Shown here one piece after another: positions 1 through 8,008 of a stretch of DNA of 61,287 nt. Below the pieces are notes generated by a model. That model worked only from the letters and a program-made list of their open reading frames with translations, had not been told where the DNA came from and searched no databases. How positions within the stretch are numbered: the first letter of the stretch is position 1; every line of letters starts with the position of its first letter. The position numbers and the translations under genes were made by a program. Source of the DNA: CAYYWV01 sp964475385 (GTDB taxonomy: Bacteria; Pseudomonadota; Alphaproteobacteria; JAAXGF01); contig CAYYWV010000001.1 of the NCBI GenBank assembly GCA_964475385.1, positions 1 to 61,287 on the forward strand, in the 5' to 3' direction.

Positions 1-1
1 G

Positions 2-718
2 GGCGACGTGCGGCGGGTGTTCTGGATCGCCGTCGTTCCGGCGGCGCTCGCGGTCGTCGTGCTGTGGACGCTGGTCCGCGAGCCGGCCCGGCCGCGACGC
101 GCGGAACCGCGCGACGAGGCCGACCGCGTTTCCTTGCGGCTCGCCGAGCTCGGCGATTTTCCCGCCGTCTTCTGGATCGTGCTCGGCGTCGGCGTCCTGC
201 TCGCGCTCGCCCGGTTCAGCGAGGCGTTTCTCCTTTTGCGCGCGAACGACGTCGGGCTCGGGGCCGGGCTGGTGCCGCTCGCGCTCGTGGTGATGAACGT
301 CGCCTACGCCGCTTCGTCCTATCCGGCGGGCGCGCTCTCCGACCGCATGGGGCGGCGCGGCATCCTCGCTCTCGGCGTCGCGCTTCTGATCGCCGCCGAT
401 ACCGCGCTCGCGCTCGCCGGCGGTCTCGGCGCGGTGGCGCTCGGCGTGGCGCTCTGGGGGCTGCACATGGGGCTCAGCCAGGGCCTGGTCGCGGCGCTGG
501 TCGCCGATGCGGCGCCGCTTGCGCGACGGGGCGCGGCATTCGGCCTTTACAACCTTGCGAGCGGGCTTGCGCTGTTCGTCGCGAGCGCCATGGCCGGGCT
601 TCTGTGGGATCGCGTCGGCCCGGCGGCCACCTTCACGATTGGCGGCGCGGTCGCGGCCGCGACGCTGGCCTCGCTTGCCGCGCTGCCCCGCTCGCCCGAA
701 TCGAACGACCCCGGCTGA
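2..718 (+). CDS. MFS transporter, C-terminal part (cut by left edge)
   Basis: The reading frame is open from the window edge, so the start and N-terminal half lie outside. What remains is about 238 residues with roughly six hydrophobic segments, ending in a soluble tail. Motif A of the major facilitator superfamily is clear near residue 110 (GALSDRMGRRG), at the place where it recurs after the third membrane span of the second half. The segment therefore corresponds to the C-terminal six-helix bundle plus the central loop, which is rich in Arg and Glu. The substrate cannot be told from this piece. A methionine codon at position 8 is internal and I do not treat it as the start. No partner gene is visible on its right, because a 260-base gap with its own promoter follows. 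Confidence 0.85.
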   Translation, partial: GDVRRVFWIAVVPAALAVVVLWTLVREPARPRRAEPRDEADRVSLRLAELGDFPAVFWIVLGVGVLLALARFSEAFLLLRANDVGLGAGLVPLALVVMNVAYAASSYPAGALSDRMGRRGILALGVALLIAADTALALAGGLGAVALGVALWGLHMGLSQGLVAALVADAAPLARRGAAFGLYNLASGLALFVASAMAGLLWDRVGPAATFTIGGAVAAATLASLAALPRSPESNDPG

Positions 719-805
719 GCCAAGGGCCCTTTCGCCGCCGCCTTGTCCTATGGCCCGCTTTGTCGCGCGATGCGGGGATAAGACGAAAAAAAACGTGTGG
801 ATACC

Positions 806-836
806 TTGACCTTCCAGTAAAGGGAATGTCTATATC
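806..836 (+). promoter_or_regulatory. MerR/CueR-type promoter with 19-bp spacer
   Basis: A -35 box TTGACC (806-811) and a -10 box TATATC (831-836) are separated by 19 bases, longer than the usual 17. The spacer holds a dyad with arms ACCTTCC (809-815) and GGGAATGT (822-829). Long spacers with a dyad between the boxes are the hallmark of promoters activated by MerR-family metal sensors, and the arm sequence resembles CueR sites at copper genes. It points at the Met-rich protein gene 140 bases downstream. The regulator gene itself is not in the window. Confidence 0.6.
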
Positions 837-977
837 TCCGCGTGGCGACGGCCCTTGTTCTAATGTCGGTTCCGATGCTGGCGCGGTTCAGGGATCAACC
901 GCGACGAACCGGCCCCGGCGGACCGCCGAGCGCAATGCAAGAGATGCTTGGCGGATGCGAAGGAGGCCATAGAGAGG

Positions 978-1292
978 ATGCGCAAGATGTCGAAAAGCAA
1001 TAAGATTGCCGTAGCAGCGGTCGCAGCTCTGCTCATGGCCACGCCGACCGTTTACGCCAATGCGCATGGCGCCGGTTCGGAGGCCGCCCAGCCCGGCGCG
1101 ATGCAAGGCGGTCAGGGCGCTATGATGCAGGACAGCCAGCCCGGCGCGATGCAAGGCGGCCAGCGCGGCATGGGAATGATGAACATGATGGCCCAGATGA
1201 ACCAGATGATGGCCGCCTGCGCCCAGATGATGAAGACCATGAGTGAGCATTTCGAGAAGGAGGCCGCCCCCGACGCGGGCACGACCAACTAA
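978..1292 (+). CDS. Small secreted Met/Gln/Gly-rich protein, possible copper-binding
   Basis: The product is a 104-residue protein with a basic N terminus, a hydrophobic signal segment and a likely cleavage after the VYA motif near residue 28. The mature part is very rich in Met, Gln and Gly. Two copies of a 16-residue unit starting QPGAMQGGQ lie side by side, followed by a stretch with many MM pairs and one Cys. I chose the ATG at 978 because AAGGAGG lies about 11 bases upstream; an in-frame TTG at 948 would add ten unlikely residues. It is the first gene after a CueR-like promoter and precedes periplasmic redox genes. Met-rich exported peptides often bind Cu(I), so a copper-scavenging role is plausible. 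This is inference, as I recognise no named family. Confidence 0.7.
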   Translation: MRKMSKSNKIAVAAVAALLMATPTVYANAHGAGSEAAQPGAMQGGQGAMMQDSQPGAMQGGQRGMGMMNMMAQMNQMMAACAQMMKTMSEHFEKEAAPDAGTTN

Positions 1293-1430
1293 CGGTCTTG
1301 TCCGGCGATAGCGCGCTCTTGAGGGCGGTTTTCTGTCTTTCGTGGGCGGTGTGACCGCTACTGTGGGGTTGCGCGATCGCCGCTTCCGACGCTAGCCCCG
1401 GAAAGAGCAAACTCTGGGAAGGAAAGACCC

Positions 1431-2057
1431 ATGTCCACTCCCGGATCAACCGAAGCAGGGCCCTCCGTAAAGGCGACGCCAGGCGGCCCCGATACCGATG
1501 AGGCCCGAGGCCTGTGGGGGCTCTTGCGGCGCGGAGGCTATCTGCTTCCGGTCATCGTTTTTATCGGGATCGGCATTGCTTTTGCGGTCGGGCTCACGCT
1601 CAGGCCCGATATCATTCCTTCGGCGCTGATCGGCAAACCGGTTCCAGAATTCTCGTTGCCGCCGGTCAAGGGCCGCACGCTCGGGTTGTCGTCCGCCGAT
1701 CTCAAGGGCCAGGTCTCGGTGGTCAATGTGTTCGCGTCCTGGTGCACCGAATGCCGCGTAGAGCACCCGATTCTGATGAAGTTCGCCGAATCGGGCATTG
1801 CGCCTCTCTACGGGATTAATTACAAGGATCGCCCCGACGATGCGGCGAATTGGCTCGACCGAATGGGCGACCCCTATACGCGCACGGGCGCCGACATTCA
1901 GGGCCGCGTCGCCATCGAGTGGGGCGTCTACGGCGTGCCCGAGACCTTTGTGGTCGATCGCGAAGGCCGCATCGCTTACAAACACATCGGAGCGTTATCG
2001 TCCAAGCTCATGCGCGAGGAAGTTGTCCCCCTGATTGAACGGCTGAAAAAGCAATGA
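1431..2057 (+). CDS. TlpA/CcmG-like membrane-anchored thioredoxin (DsbE family)
   Basis: This is a 208-residue protein with a cytoplasmic N-terminal tail of about 36 residues, one membrane anchor (residues about 37-57) and a periplasmic thioredoxin fold. The redox motif is W-C105-T-E-C108, and the cis-proline is P170 in GVYGVP. The segment GKPVPEF-SLPPV before the fold is typical of the CcmG/DsbE branch, which reduces apocytochrome c cysteines or other periplasmic thiols with electrons from CcdA or DsbD. Its stop overlaps the next start by four bases (ATGA), and a CcdA gene lies two genes downstream, so donor and acceptor are co-encoded. It could serve the adjacent cytochrome or copper handling rather than general cytochrome c maturation, as no other ccm gene is present. 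Confidence 0.85.
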   Translation: MSTPGSTEAGPSVKATPGGPDTDEARGLWGLLRRGGYLLPVIVFIGIGIAFAVGLTLRPDIIPSALIGKPVPEFSLPPVKGRTLGLSSADLKGQVSVVNVFASWCTECRVEHPILMKFAESGIAPLYGINYKDRPDDAANWLDRMGDPYTRTGADIQGRVAIEWGVYGVPETFVVDREGRIAYKHIGALSSKLMREEVVPLIERLKKQ

Positions 2058-3313
2058 CCGGGGCGCAGCTTCTTCGCCGCGCGGGGCGGACGGGCGCCGC
2101 CGCCCTTGTGGCTGCGGTCGTTTCGACTGCGCCCGCCGTCGCCGAAGCGCCGATCCTGATCGACGAGATGCCCCCCGTGCACCGCATCGCGCTCGATCCC
2201 GGTGCGTCGGATCGGTTGATCGTCGCCACCCACGCAGGGCTCTATCGCGCCGCCGCCGATGGCAGCGCCCGCCTTGTCAGCGAGGCGGGCGAGGATCTGA
2301 TCTCTCTTGCCCCTGTTCCAGGAGCCTCCGGCGCGTTTGTCGCGGGCGGGCGCTCGGCGCTCGGCGAAAACCTTGGTCTTCTTCGTTCGGACGACGGCGG
2401 CCAGACCTGGACGCGCGTCGGCGATGGGGCCAAGGGGCCAGCCGCCTTTTACGCGCTCGACGTGAGCCCCGCCGATTCCAAGACCATCTATGGTCTCGGC
2501 CTCAAGCAAGGCTTTCAGGCGAGCCATGACGGCGGCCGGACCTGGAGCGCGTATACCGTTCCGACCGGGCCCGTTTATGATATCGCGGCCTCGACCGTTG
2601 ACCCGGCGCGCGTGTACGCGGCGACGCGCAACGGCCTGATGGTCAGTCGCGACGGCGGCGAGACCTGGCAAGCGGCGTATCCGCGCCCGCGTCGGCCGGC
2701 GACGGCCGTAGAGGTCGCGCCCGATGGACGGCTTTACGCCTTTGTCTGGCGCGAGGGCCTCGTCATGGCCAAGGACGAGGCCGAGGATGGGGCGCTGTCC
2801 TGGACGGTGGTTGCGAACGATTTCGTGGATCGTTTGCTGATTGACATCGCGGCCGACCCGGCGCGGCCCCAGTGGATCTATGGGCTCGCCGATACGGGGG
2901 CCCTCATGGCGAGCGATGACGGCGGGCGTTCCTGGACGACCTTCGAAGGGAGCGGCGCGGGGCGCAAGGCCGCGATCGCGCGCGGCGAGGCTCTCTACCG
3001 CGATACCTGCCAGGCTTGCCATGGCGTGCGCGCCGTGGGAGAGCGGCCCGACGACATGTACGCCAGGGACGAGTTCGGTTTTGTCGCGCCTCCTCTCGAT
3101 AATTCGGCCCACGGCTGGCATCACTCGGACAGCGACCTGGTTGCGACGATCCTCAACGGGTCGCCGCGCAACGAGCGCATGCGGGGCTGGAAGGACGAGA
3201 TGACCGAGGCTCAGGCGCGGGATATCGTCGCCTATATCAAGAGCCTGTGGAACTTTCGCAGCCTTGCCTGCCAAGGCCCGCGCCATATGATCTGTAACCA
3301 GCAGCAGCAGTAG
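2054..3313 (+). CDS. Beta-propeller (BNR/YCF48-like) protein fused to cytochrome c
   Basis: The product is a 419-residue exported protein. It begins with a signal segment (residues about 10-31). Residues about 40-310 carry repeated SDDGG-x-TW type Asp-box motifs, for example around residues 110, 160, 200 and 295, which mark a BNR/sortilin-like beta-propeller. Residues about 311-405 form a class I cytochrome c with heme motif C319-Q-A-C322-H323 and a candidate Met ligand in the NERMRGW segment. The propeller part resembles the F510_1955 glycosyl-hydrolase-like family that often sits near copper genes; no glycosidase activity should be assumed. It is translationally coupled to the thioredoxin upstream and followed by CcdA, consistent with a periplasmic electron-transfer or metal-handling role. 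The partner of the heme is unknown. Confidence 0.8.
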   Translation: MTGAQLLRRAGRTGAAALVAAVVSTAPAVAEAPILIDEMPPVHRIALDPGASDRLIVATHAGLYRAAADGSARLVSEAGEDLISLAPVPGASGAFVAGGRSALGENLGLLRSDDGGQTWTRVGDGAKGPAAFYALDVSPADSKTIYGLGLKQGFQASHDGGRTWSAYTVPTGPVYDIAASTVDPARVYAATRNGLMVSRDGGETWQAAYPRPRRPATAVEVAPDGRLYAFVWREGLVMAKDEAEDGALSWTVVANDFVDRLLIDIAADPARPQWIYGLADTGALMASDDGGRSWTTFEGSGAGRKAAIARGEALYRDTCQACHGVRAVGERPDDMYARDEFGFVAPPLDNSAHGWHHSDSDLVATILNGSPRNERMRGWKDEMTEAQARDIVAYIKSLWNFRSLACQGPRHMICNQQQQ

Positions 3314-3360
3314 CGGGCCGCGAGCCGAGCCGCAGCATAAGCCGAGACGCAGGGTGAGCG

Positions 3361-4104
3361 ATGCTTGAAATAGCCGGCGTGAGTGGCGCGATGGCGTTTC
3401 TCGCCGGCGTCGTGTCTTTTCTTTCGCCCTGCGTCCTTCCGCTCGTTCCGGGCTATCTCGCTTATGTCGCGGGAGAATCGCTCGATGATCTCGTAGGCGG
3501 CGCCTCTGCGCGGGCGCGCGCCTCGGCGGCGGGGCTTGGGCTCTGCTTCGTGATCGGCTTCTCGGTGGTGTTCGTTGCGCTCGGGGCGAGCGCTTCGGTG
3601 TTGGGGCGCGTTCTGCTCTCTTTCCGCTACGAGGCCAACATCGCCGCGGGGGTGATCGTCATCCTGTTCGGTTTGGTGCTCGCCGGCGCGTTGCGGATTC
3701 CCGGGCTTGATCGCGAATTCCGTTTCGCTACCCGGGCGAAGGGAGGACGCCCGGTCGGCGCCTTCGTGTTGGGGACCGCCTTCGCTTTCGGCTGGACCCC
3801 GTGCATCGGCCCTATCTTGGGCACGATTCTCACCATCGGTGCGACCACGGCGAGCGTAAGCCAAGGCGCGCTGTTGCTTGCAATCTACGCTTCGGGGCTT
3901 GCGGTTCCCTTCTTGCTGGTCGCTCTGTTCACGGGCAGTTTCGTAGCGCGTTTGCCAAAGTTGCGGAAACTCGGCCGGCCGCTTCAGGTCGGCGCCGGCG
4001 GGCTGATGGTGGTGATGGGAGTCGCCATCATCACAGGGTATCTCTCGACCTTCGGCTTCTGGCTTCTCGACACCTTCCCGATCCTTAACACCGTCCTCCT
4101 CTAA
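3361..4104 (+). CDS. ccdA: CcdA-type thiol-disulfide transporter
   Basis: This is a 247-residue membrane protein with about six membrane spans. CcdA carries electrons from cytoplasmic thioredoxin across the inner membrane to periplasmic thioredoxin-like proteins. The two characteristic cysteines sit in proline-rich motifs: C24 in SPCVLPLVPG and C148 in WTPCIGP. The length matches the short CcdA family rather than the three-domain DsbD. It closes the operon that starts with the Met-rich protein and CcmG-like gene, so its natural acceptor is probably that thioredoxin. The gap to the cytochrome gene upstream is 47 bases. Confidence 0.92.
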   Translation: MLEIAGVSGAMAFLAGVVSFLSPCVLPLVPGYLAYVAGESLDDLVGGASARARASAAGLGLCFVIGFSVVFVALGASASVLGRVLLSFRYEANIAAGVIVILFGLVLAGALRIPGLDREFRFATRAKGGRPVGAFVLGTAFAFGWTPCIGPILGTILTIGATTASVSQGALLLAIYASGLAVPFLLVALFTGSFVARLPKLRKLGRPLQVGAGGLMVVMGVAIITGYLSTFGFWLLDTFPILNTVLL

Positions 4105-4199
4105 GCGCGTTTCCGCGATTGACGCCGGCCCCTCCTTTGCCCGACGATCCGACGGGTCGGGCGACCGCGCAGACCGGACAAGGGAAGGGCTCGGACGAG

Positions 4200-5102
4200 A
4201 TGAACAGAGAGGTCATCATCACCTGTGCGGTGACCGGCAGCGCCGACACCGTAGGCAAGCACCCGGCGATCCCGGTGACGCCCGAAGAGATCGCCGCCGC
4301 CGCCATCGACGCGGCCAAGGCCGGGGCGGCGATCGCCCATATCCACGTCCGCGATCCCGAGACCGGACAGACGAGCCGCGATCCCTCTCTGTTTCGCGAG
4401 GTGGTCGCCCGGCTGCGCGAGTCCGAAACCGATATCATCATCAACCTGACGACCGGAAGCGGGGGGCGCTGGATGCCCGGCGCCGACGACCCCATCGTCG
4501 GCGATCCGGCGAGCACGCTCGCGCGTCCCGAGGAGCGCGTCGCCCATGTCGAGGAGCTCCTGCCCGAGATTTGCAGCCTCGACTGCGCGACCCTCAACTT
4601 CGGCGAGCAGGTGTTCGTGAACACGCCGGCGCATCTTCGCGTCATGGCGCGGCGTATCCGCGATTGCGGCGTCAAGCCCGAGCTCGAGGTGTTCGACGCC
4701 GGCCATGTCCGGCTCGCCTGTCGCCTGATCGAAGAAGGGTTGATCGAACGTCCGCCGCTGTTCCAGATCTGTCTCGGCATTCCGTGGGGCGCGCCGGCCG
4801 AGACTCGGGTCATGACCATGCTTCGCGATCTTCTGCCGACGGATGCGATCTGGGCGGGCTTTGGGATCTCGCGCATGGAGATGCCGATGGTCGCGCAAGC
4901 CGTGTTGCTCGGCGGCCATGTGCGCGTCGGGCTCGAGGACAACCTCTATCTCGATCGTGGGGTGTTCGCGTCCAACGCTCAGCTCGTCGAACGCGCGGTC
5001 GAGATCGTCGAGCGGCTGGGGGCGCGGGTGGTCGGCCCGGCCGAGGCGCGCGAGATCCTCGGCCTTTCCCCGCGCGAAGCGACGACCGTTCAAGAGGGAT
5101 AG
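4200..5102 (+). CDS. Beta-keto acid cleavage enzyme (BKACE, DUF849)
   Basis: The product is a 300-residue TIM-barrel enzyme. BKACE enzymes use zinc to condense a beta-keto acid with acetyl-CoA and yield acetoacetate plus a new acyl-CoA; the substrates vary widely (for example 3-keto-5-aminohexanoate, dehydrocarnitine, beta-ketoglutarate). Seen here are the N-terminal strand motif IITCAVTGS, the metal-binding HIHVRDP motif near residue 48, the second-half segment GFGISRMEMPM and the GHVRVGLEDN motif that binds CoA and closes the barrel. I start at the ATG at 4200, where homologues begin; the upstream in-frame TTG gives a low-complexity tail. A 2-hydroxyacid dehydrogenase gene starts two bases after the stop, so both probably act in one carboxylate pathway. 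Confidence 0.9.
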   Translation: MNREVIITCAVTGSADTVGKHPAIPVTPEEIAAAAIDAAKAGAAIAHIHVRDPETGQTSRDPSLFREVVARLRESETDIIINLTTGSGGRWMPGADDPIVGDPASTLARPEERVAHVEELLPEICSLDCATLNFGEQVFVNTPAHLRVMARRIRDCGVKPELEVFDAGHVRLACRLIEEGLIERPPLFQICLGIPWGAPAETRVMTMLRDLLPTDAIWAGFGISRMEMPMVAQAVLLGGHVRVGLEDNLYLDRGVFASNAQLVERAVEIVERLGARVVGPAEAREILGLSPREATTVQEG

Positions 5103-5103
5103 C

Positions 5104-6039
5104 ATGACGATGCGCGCCGTGTTCGTCGACTGCCCGCCGTTTCTGGCGGACCTGTACTCGCCCGAGCTGCAAGCGATCGTTCCCGGGCTCGAGGTCAACG
5201 TCGGCGATTCGGACGCCGAAAAGACCATCGCCCTTCTCGACGGCGCGGTCGCGGCGCTTAACGACCATTGCTATATGCCCGGAGACGTGCTCGCCGCCTG
5301 CCCGAGCCTCAAGGTCATCGTCTTCATGGGAACCGGCGCATCGAGCTACATCGACCTTGCGGCCGCCCGGCGGCTGGGGATTCGCGTGCGGACGTTTTCG
5401 GGCTACGGCGACCGTTCGATCGCCGAGCACGCGCTTGCGCTCATGTTCGCCGCCGGCCGTCAGATCGCGCGGATGGACCGCGGCATCCGCGCCGGCGATT
5501 GGGTGGTGCGCGACGGCATCGAGTTCGCGGGCAAGACGCTGGGCGTCGTCGGCGTAGGCGGGATCGGGCGCGAGATGGTCCGGCTCGGCGCGGCGCTCGG
5601 CATGGACGTGATCGCGTGGAACCGCTCGGGCGTGCCCGAAGACCTGCCGTGTCGCGCGGTTGGGCTCGACGATCTGCTCGCGCGCGCGGATGTGGTCTCG
5701 CTTCACCTCGCGCTCAACGAGGAGACCGAGGGCATCATCGACCGCCGTCGCATCGGGCTGATGCGCAAGACCGCGATCCTCGTCAACACCGCGCGCGGCG
5801 CTCTGGTGGACGAGGCGGCGCTCGCCGAAGCGCTCGCCGCGGGCGCGATCCGCCACGCCGCCCTCGACGTTTTCGGCGAGGAGCCGCTCGCCCTCGACCA
5901 TCCGTTCTGTCGGCTCGACAACGTGACGCTTTCGGCGCACGCCGCCTTCATGACCGCCGAGGCCTCGGTCCGGCTGTGGCGACGCGCGCTCGGCATCCTC
6001 AAGGAGGAGCTCGCCGTTCTCGCCGCGGCTGACGGATAG
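5104..6039 (+). CDS. D-isomer-specific 2-hydroxyacid dehydrogenase
   Basis: This is a 311-residue NAD(P)-dependent oxidoreductase of the D-2-hydroxyacid dehydrogenase family, which interconverts 2-keto and D-2-hydroxy acids. The Rossmann motif GVGGIGREM lies near residue 152 and is followed by a W-N-R-S end of the second strand, where the Arg suggests NADP preference. The catalytic set is present: Arg in NTARGALVDE, Glu in DVFGEEPL and His in LSAHAAFM. The ATG at 5104 begins just after the BKACE stop and is well supported by the MRAVFVD start. The substrate is unknown. A perfect hairpin follows the stop, ending this two-gene unit before the transporter operon. Confidence 0.88.
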   Translation: MTMRAVFVDCPPFLADLYSPELQAIVPGLEVNVGDSDAEKTIALLDGAVAALNDHCYMPGDVLAACPSLKVIVFMGTGASSYIDLAAARRLGIRVRTFSGYGDRSIAEHALALMFAAGRQIARMDRGIRAGDWVVRDGIEFAGKTLGVVGVGGIGREMVRLGAALGMDVIAWNRSGVPEDLPCRAVGLDDLLARADVVSLHLALNEETEGIIDRRRIGLMRKTAILVNTARGALVDEAALAEALAAGAIRHAALDVFGEEPLALDHPFCRLDNVTLSAHAAFMTAEASVRLWRRALGILKEELAVLAAADG

Positions 6040-6054
6040 GGCAGCCGCCGCGCG

Positions 6055-6079
6055 GCGGCCTCCGATGGTCGGAGGCCGC
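6055..6079 (+). terminator. Perfect 11-bp hairpin after the dehydrogenase gene
   Basis: The arms GCGGCCTCCGA (6055-6065) and TCGGAGGCCGC (6069-6079) pair perfectly around a TGG loop, 15 bases after a stop codon. An A-rich stretch follows a few bases later but there is no T-run on the + strand, so termination may be partial or Rho-assisted. It separates the BKACE/dehydrogenase pair from the TTT operon. Confidence 0.6.
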
Positions 6080-6265
6080 GGAGTTCACAAAAAATTTACC
6101 TTAGAGCCTTTCCACGAAAGATTGGGCCGACGCCGGTTCGTCTGCGCGCTCGCCGGCTGTTTGACGCCTTTAATTCCGCGCCTGCGCGCCTGTGCTGAGG
6201 CGCAGGCGGCTGCTTGCCCAGAGGCCCTTACGGCGCTTCCGAAAGCCCGAGTTATGGGCATTGTC

Positions 6266-6282
6266 TTGTATACCAGATATGG
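6266..6282 (+). promoter_or_regulatory. Putative GntR-type operator upstream of tctC
   Basis: The 17-base pattern TTGTATACCA-NNN-ATGG occurs here and again at 9632-9648 upstream of the GntR regulator gene. It overlaps a second perfect dyad, GATATG-G-CATATC (6276-6288). It lies about 125 bases before the tctC start in the 367-base gap 6040-6406, which otherwise holds only the hairpin above and no gene. Sites of the TGGTATACCA type are common for FCD-type GntR proteins, so autoregulated control of the transporter is likely. Confidence 0.5.
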
Positions 6283-6406
6283 CATATCGTATTTGCGGTA
6301 CCGGACAGGGTCCGCCCAAGGGGGAATGGCGGCGGCTCGACCGGTCGCCGGCGACCCGGGAAGGCGAGGGCTCAGGCGTCCGGTATCGTCAAGCAGGGAG
6401 GAAAAG

Positions 6407-7399
6407 ATGGACCTCGCACGCAGAACAGTGGTCACCGGGTTTGGCGCGTTGGCGATGCTGGCGCTTGGGTTTTCGGCCGCGCCAACGGCGGCCGTCGCAG
6501 GCTGGCAGCCGCAGAAACCCGTCGAGTTCATCATCATGGCCGGCCAAGGCGGCGGCGCCGACCGGCTCGCCCGTCTGATCCAAAGCATCATCGAAAAGAA
6601 CAAGCTTTCGCCCCAGCCGTTCATTCCGATCAACAAGCCGGGCGGCTCGGGCGCCGAAGCGCTGCGCTATCTCAAGGACAATGCGGGCAACCCGCACATC
6701 ATCATGGCGACGCTGAACAGCTACTACACGACGCCGTTGCGCAACCCCGGGCTTGGCGTCGACATCGCCGAGTTCACGCCGATCGCGCGGCTTGCGGAAG
6801 ACACCTTCCTTCTCTGGGTGAACGCCGACACCGACATCAAGACGGTCGACGATTTCGTCGCCGCGGTGAAAAAGGCCGGTCCCAAGAACTGGATCATGGG
6901 CGGCACCGGCAAGGGGCAGGAGGATTCGCTGGTCACCGCCATGCTCGAGAAGGCCTACGGGATCAGCATGACCTACGTGCCGTTCAAGGGCGGCGGAACC
7001 GTGGCCAAGAACCTGATCGGCAAACATATCAACTCGACCGTCAACAACCCATCCGAGCAGATCGGCTTCTACCAGGCCGGAAAGTCGCGGCCGTTGGCCG
7101 CTTTCACGCCCGAGCGGCTCGACGCCTTTCCGGACGTGCCCACCTTCCGCGAGCTCGGCAAAGACCTCGTCTACTTCATGCAGCGCAGCATCGTCGCGCC
7201 GCCTGACATGCCCAAGGAGGCCCAGGCCTTTTATGTGGACCTGTTCCGCAAGGTCTACGATTCGGACGAGTGGGTCTCGTACTCGAAGAAGAAGTCGCTC
7301 AAGCGCGCCTGGCTTACGGGCGATGCGCTCACCCAGTATTTCCTCGCCGAGCGCGAGAAGCACCGGGCGTTGCTCAAAGCGATGGGCGAGATCAAGTAG
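6407..7399 (+). CDS. tctC: TTT-family solute-binding protein (TctC/Bug)
   Basis: The product is a 330-residue periplasmic binding protein of the tripartite tricarboxylate transporter. It has an N-terminal RR followed by a hydrophobic stretch and an A-x-A site near residue 36 (signal peptide), then the family opening P-x-K-P-V-E-F-I-I-M-A-GQGGGADRLAR. The fold is a two-lobed periplasmic binding protein that captures a carboxylate and hands it to TctAB. I chose the ATG at 6407 because GGGAGG lies about nine bases upstream and the signal peptide begins there; longer starts add noncoding-like sequence. Its genes for TctB and TctA follow on the same strand. The ligand is not predictable from sequence alone; Bug proteins bind citrate, dicarboxylates, aromatic acids and other compounds. 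Confidence 0.9.
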   Translation: MDLARRTVVTGFGALAMLALGFSAAPTAAVAGWQPQKPVEFIIMAGQGGGADRLARLIQSIIEKNKLSPQPFIPINKPGGSGAEALRYLKDNAGNPHIIMATLNSYYTTPLRNPGLGVDIAEFTPIARLAEDTFLLWVNADTDIKTVDDFVAAVKKAGPKNWIMGGTGKGQEDSLVTAMLEKAYGISMTYVPFKGGGTVAKNLIGKHINSTVNNPSEQIGFYQAGKSRPLAAFTPERLDAFPDVPTFRELGKDLVYFMQRSIVAPPDMPKEAQAFYVDLFRKVYDSDEWVSYSKKKSLKRAWLTGDALTQYFLAEREKHRALLKAMGEIK

Positions 7400-7450
7400 G
7401 CCGCCGCGGGCGAGCGACAAGAGCGGGCGTAAAGCGAGGAGGCTGGCGGC

Positions 7451-7948
7451 ATGCGCAGGGCCGAGCTGGTCACCGCCGCGGTGCTTGCGGTCTTCTCGCT
7501 CTACCTTATGTGGAAGAGCGCCGAGCTGCCCATCGGCTGGATTCCCGACGAAGGACCGGGGGGCGGCGCGTTCCCGTTCTGGCTTTCGGTTGGAATGCTG
7601 GTGTGCAGCGTGGTGATCTTTTATCGCGCGCTGAAAGGGCAGACCCCGGCTTCCGTCTCGACCGAGCCGTTCATGGACGGCCCCGGGCTCAAGCTCTTTC
7701 TGGTCGCGGCGGGCTCGCTCACCGTCATGATCGGGCTCATTCAGGTGGTCGGCGTCTATGTCGCGGTGCCCCTGTTCCTCGTCTTTTACGTCCGCGTGTT
7801 CGGAGGGCATTCGTGGCTGACCGCCGGGTTGCTCGCTCTCGCGACCCCGGTGGTCACCTTCTTCTTCTTCGAGATCGGGCTCAAGATCCTGCTGCCTAAA
7901 GGCGTGACCGAGCCCTTGTTCTACCCGCTCTTCCAGTACTTCCTCTGA
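7451..7948 (+). CDS. tctB: TTT-family small membrane subunit (TctB)
   Basis: This is a 165-residue protein with four predicted membrane spans and the TctB layout: a short N-terminal span, a loop with the GWIPDEGPGGGAFPFW motif, then three more spans ending near EIGLKILLPKG. TctB is the small integral subunit that works with TctA in sodium- or proton-driven carboxylate uptake. A GAGGAGG ribosome site precedes the ATG. It lies between tctC and tctA, the standard order for the family. Confidence 0.9.
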   Translation: MRRAELVTAAVLAVFSLYLMWKSAELPIGWIPDEGPGGGAFPFWLSVGMLVCSVVIFYRALKGQTPASVSTEPFMDGPGLKLFLVAAGSLTVMIGLIQVVGVYVAVPLFLVFYVRVFGGHSWLTAGLLALATPVVTFFFFEIGLKILLPKGVTEPLFYPLFQYFL

Positions 7949-8008
7949 CGCCGTTTCGGCGCTCTGGCGGTTCGGGTTCGGCGGAGGAAGCAGGAGCGAC
8001 TGGAAACG

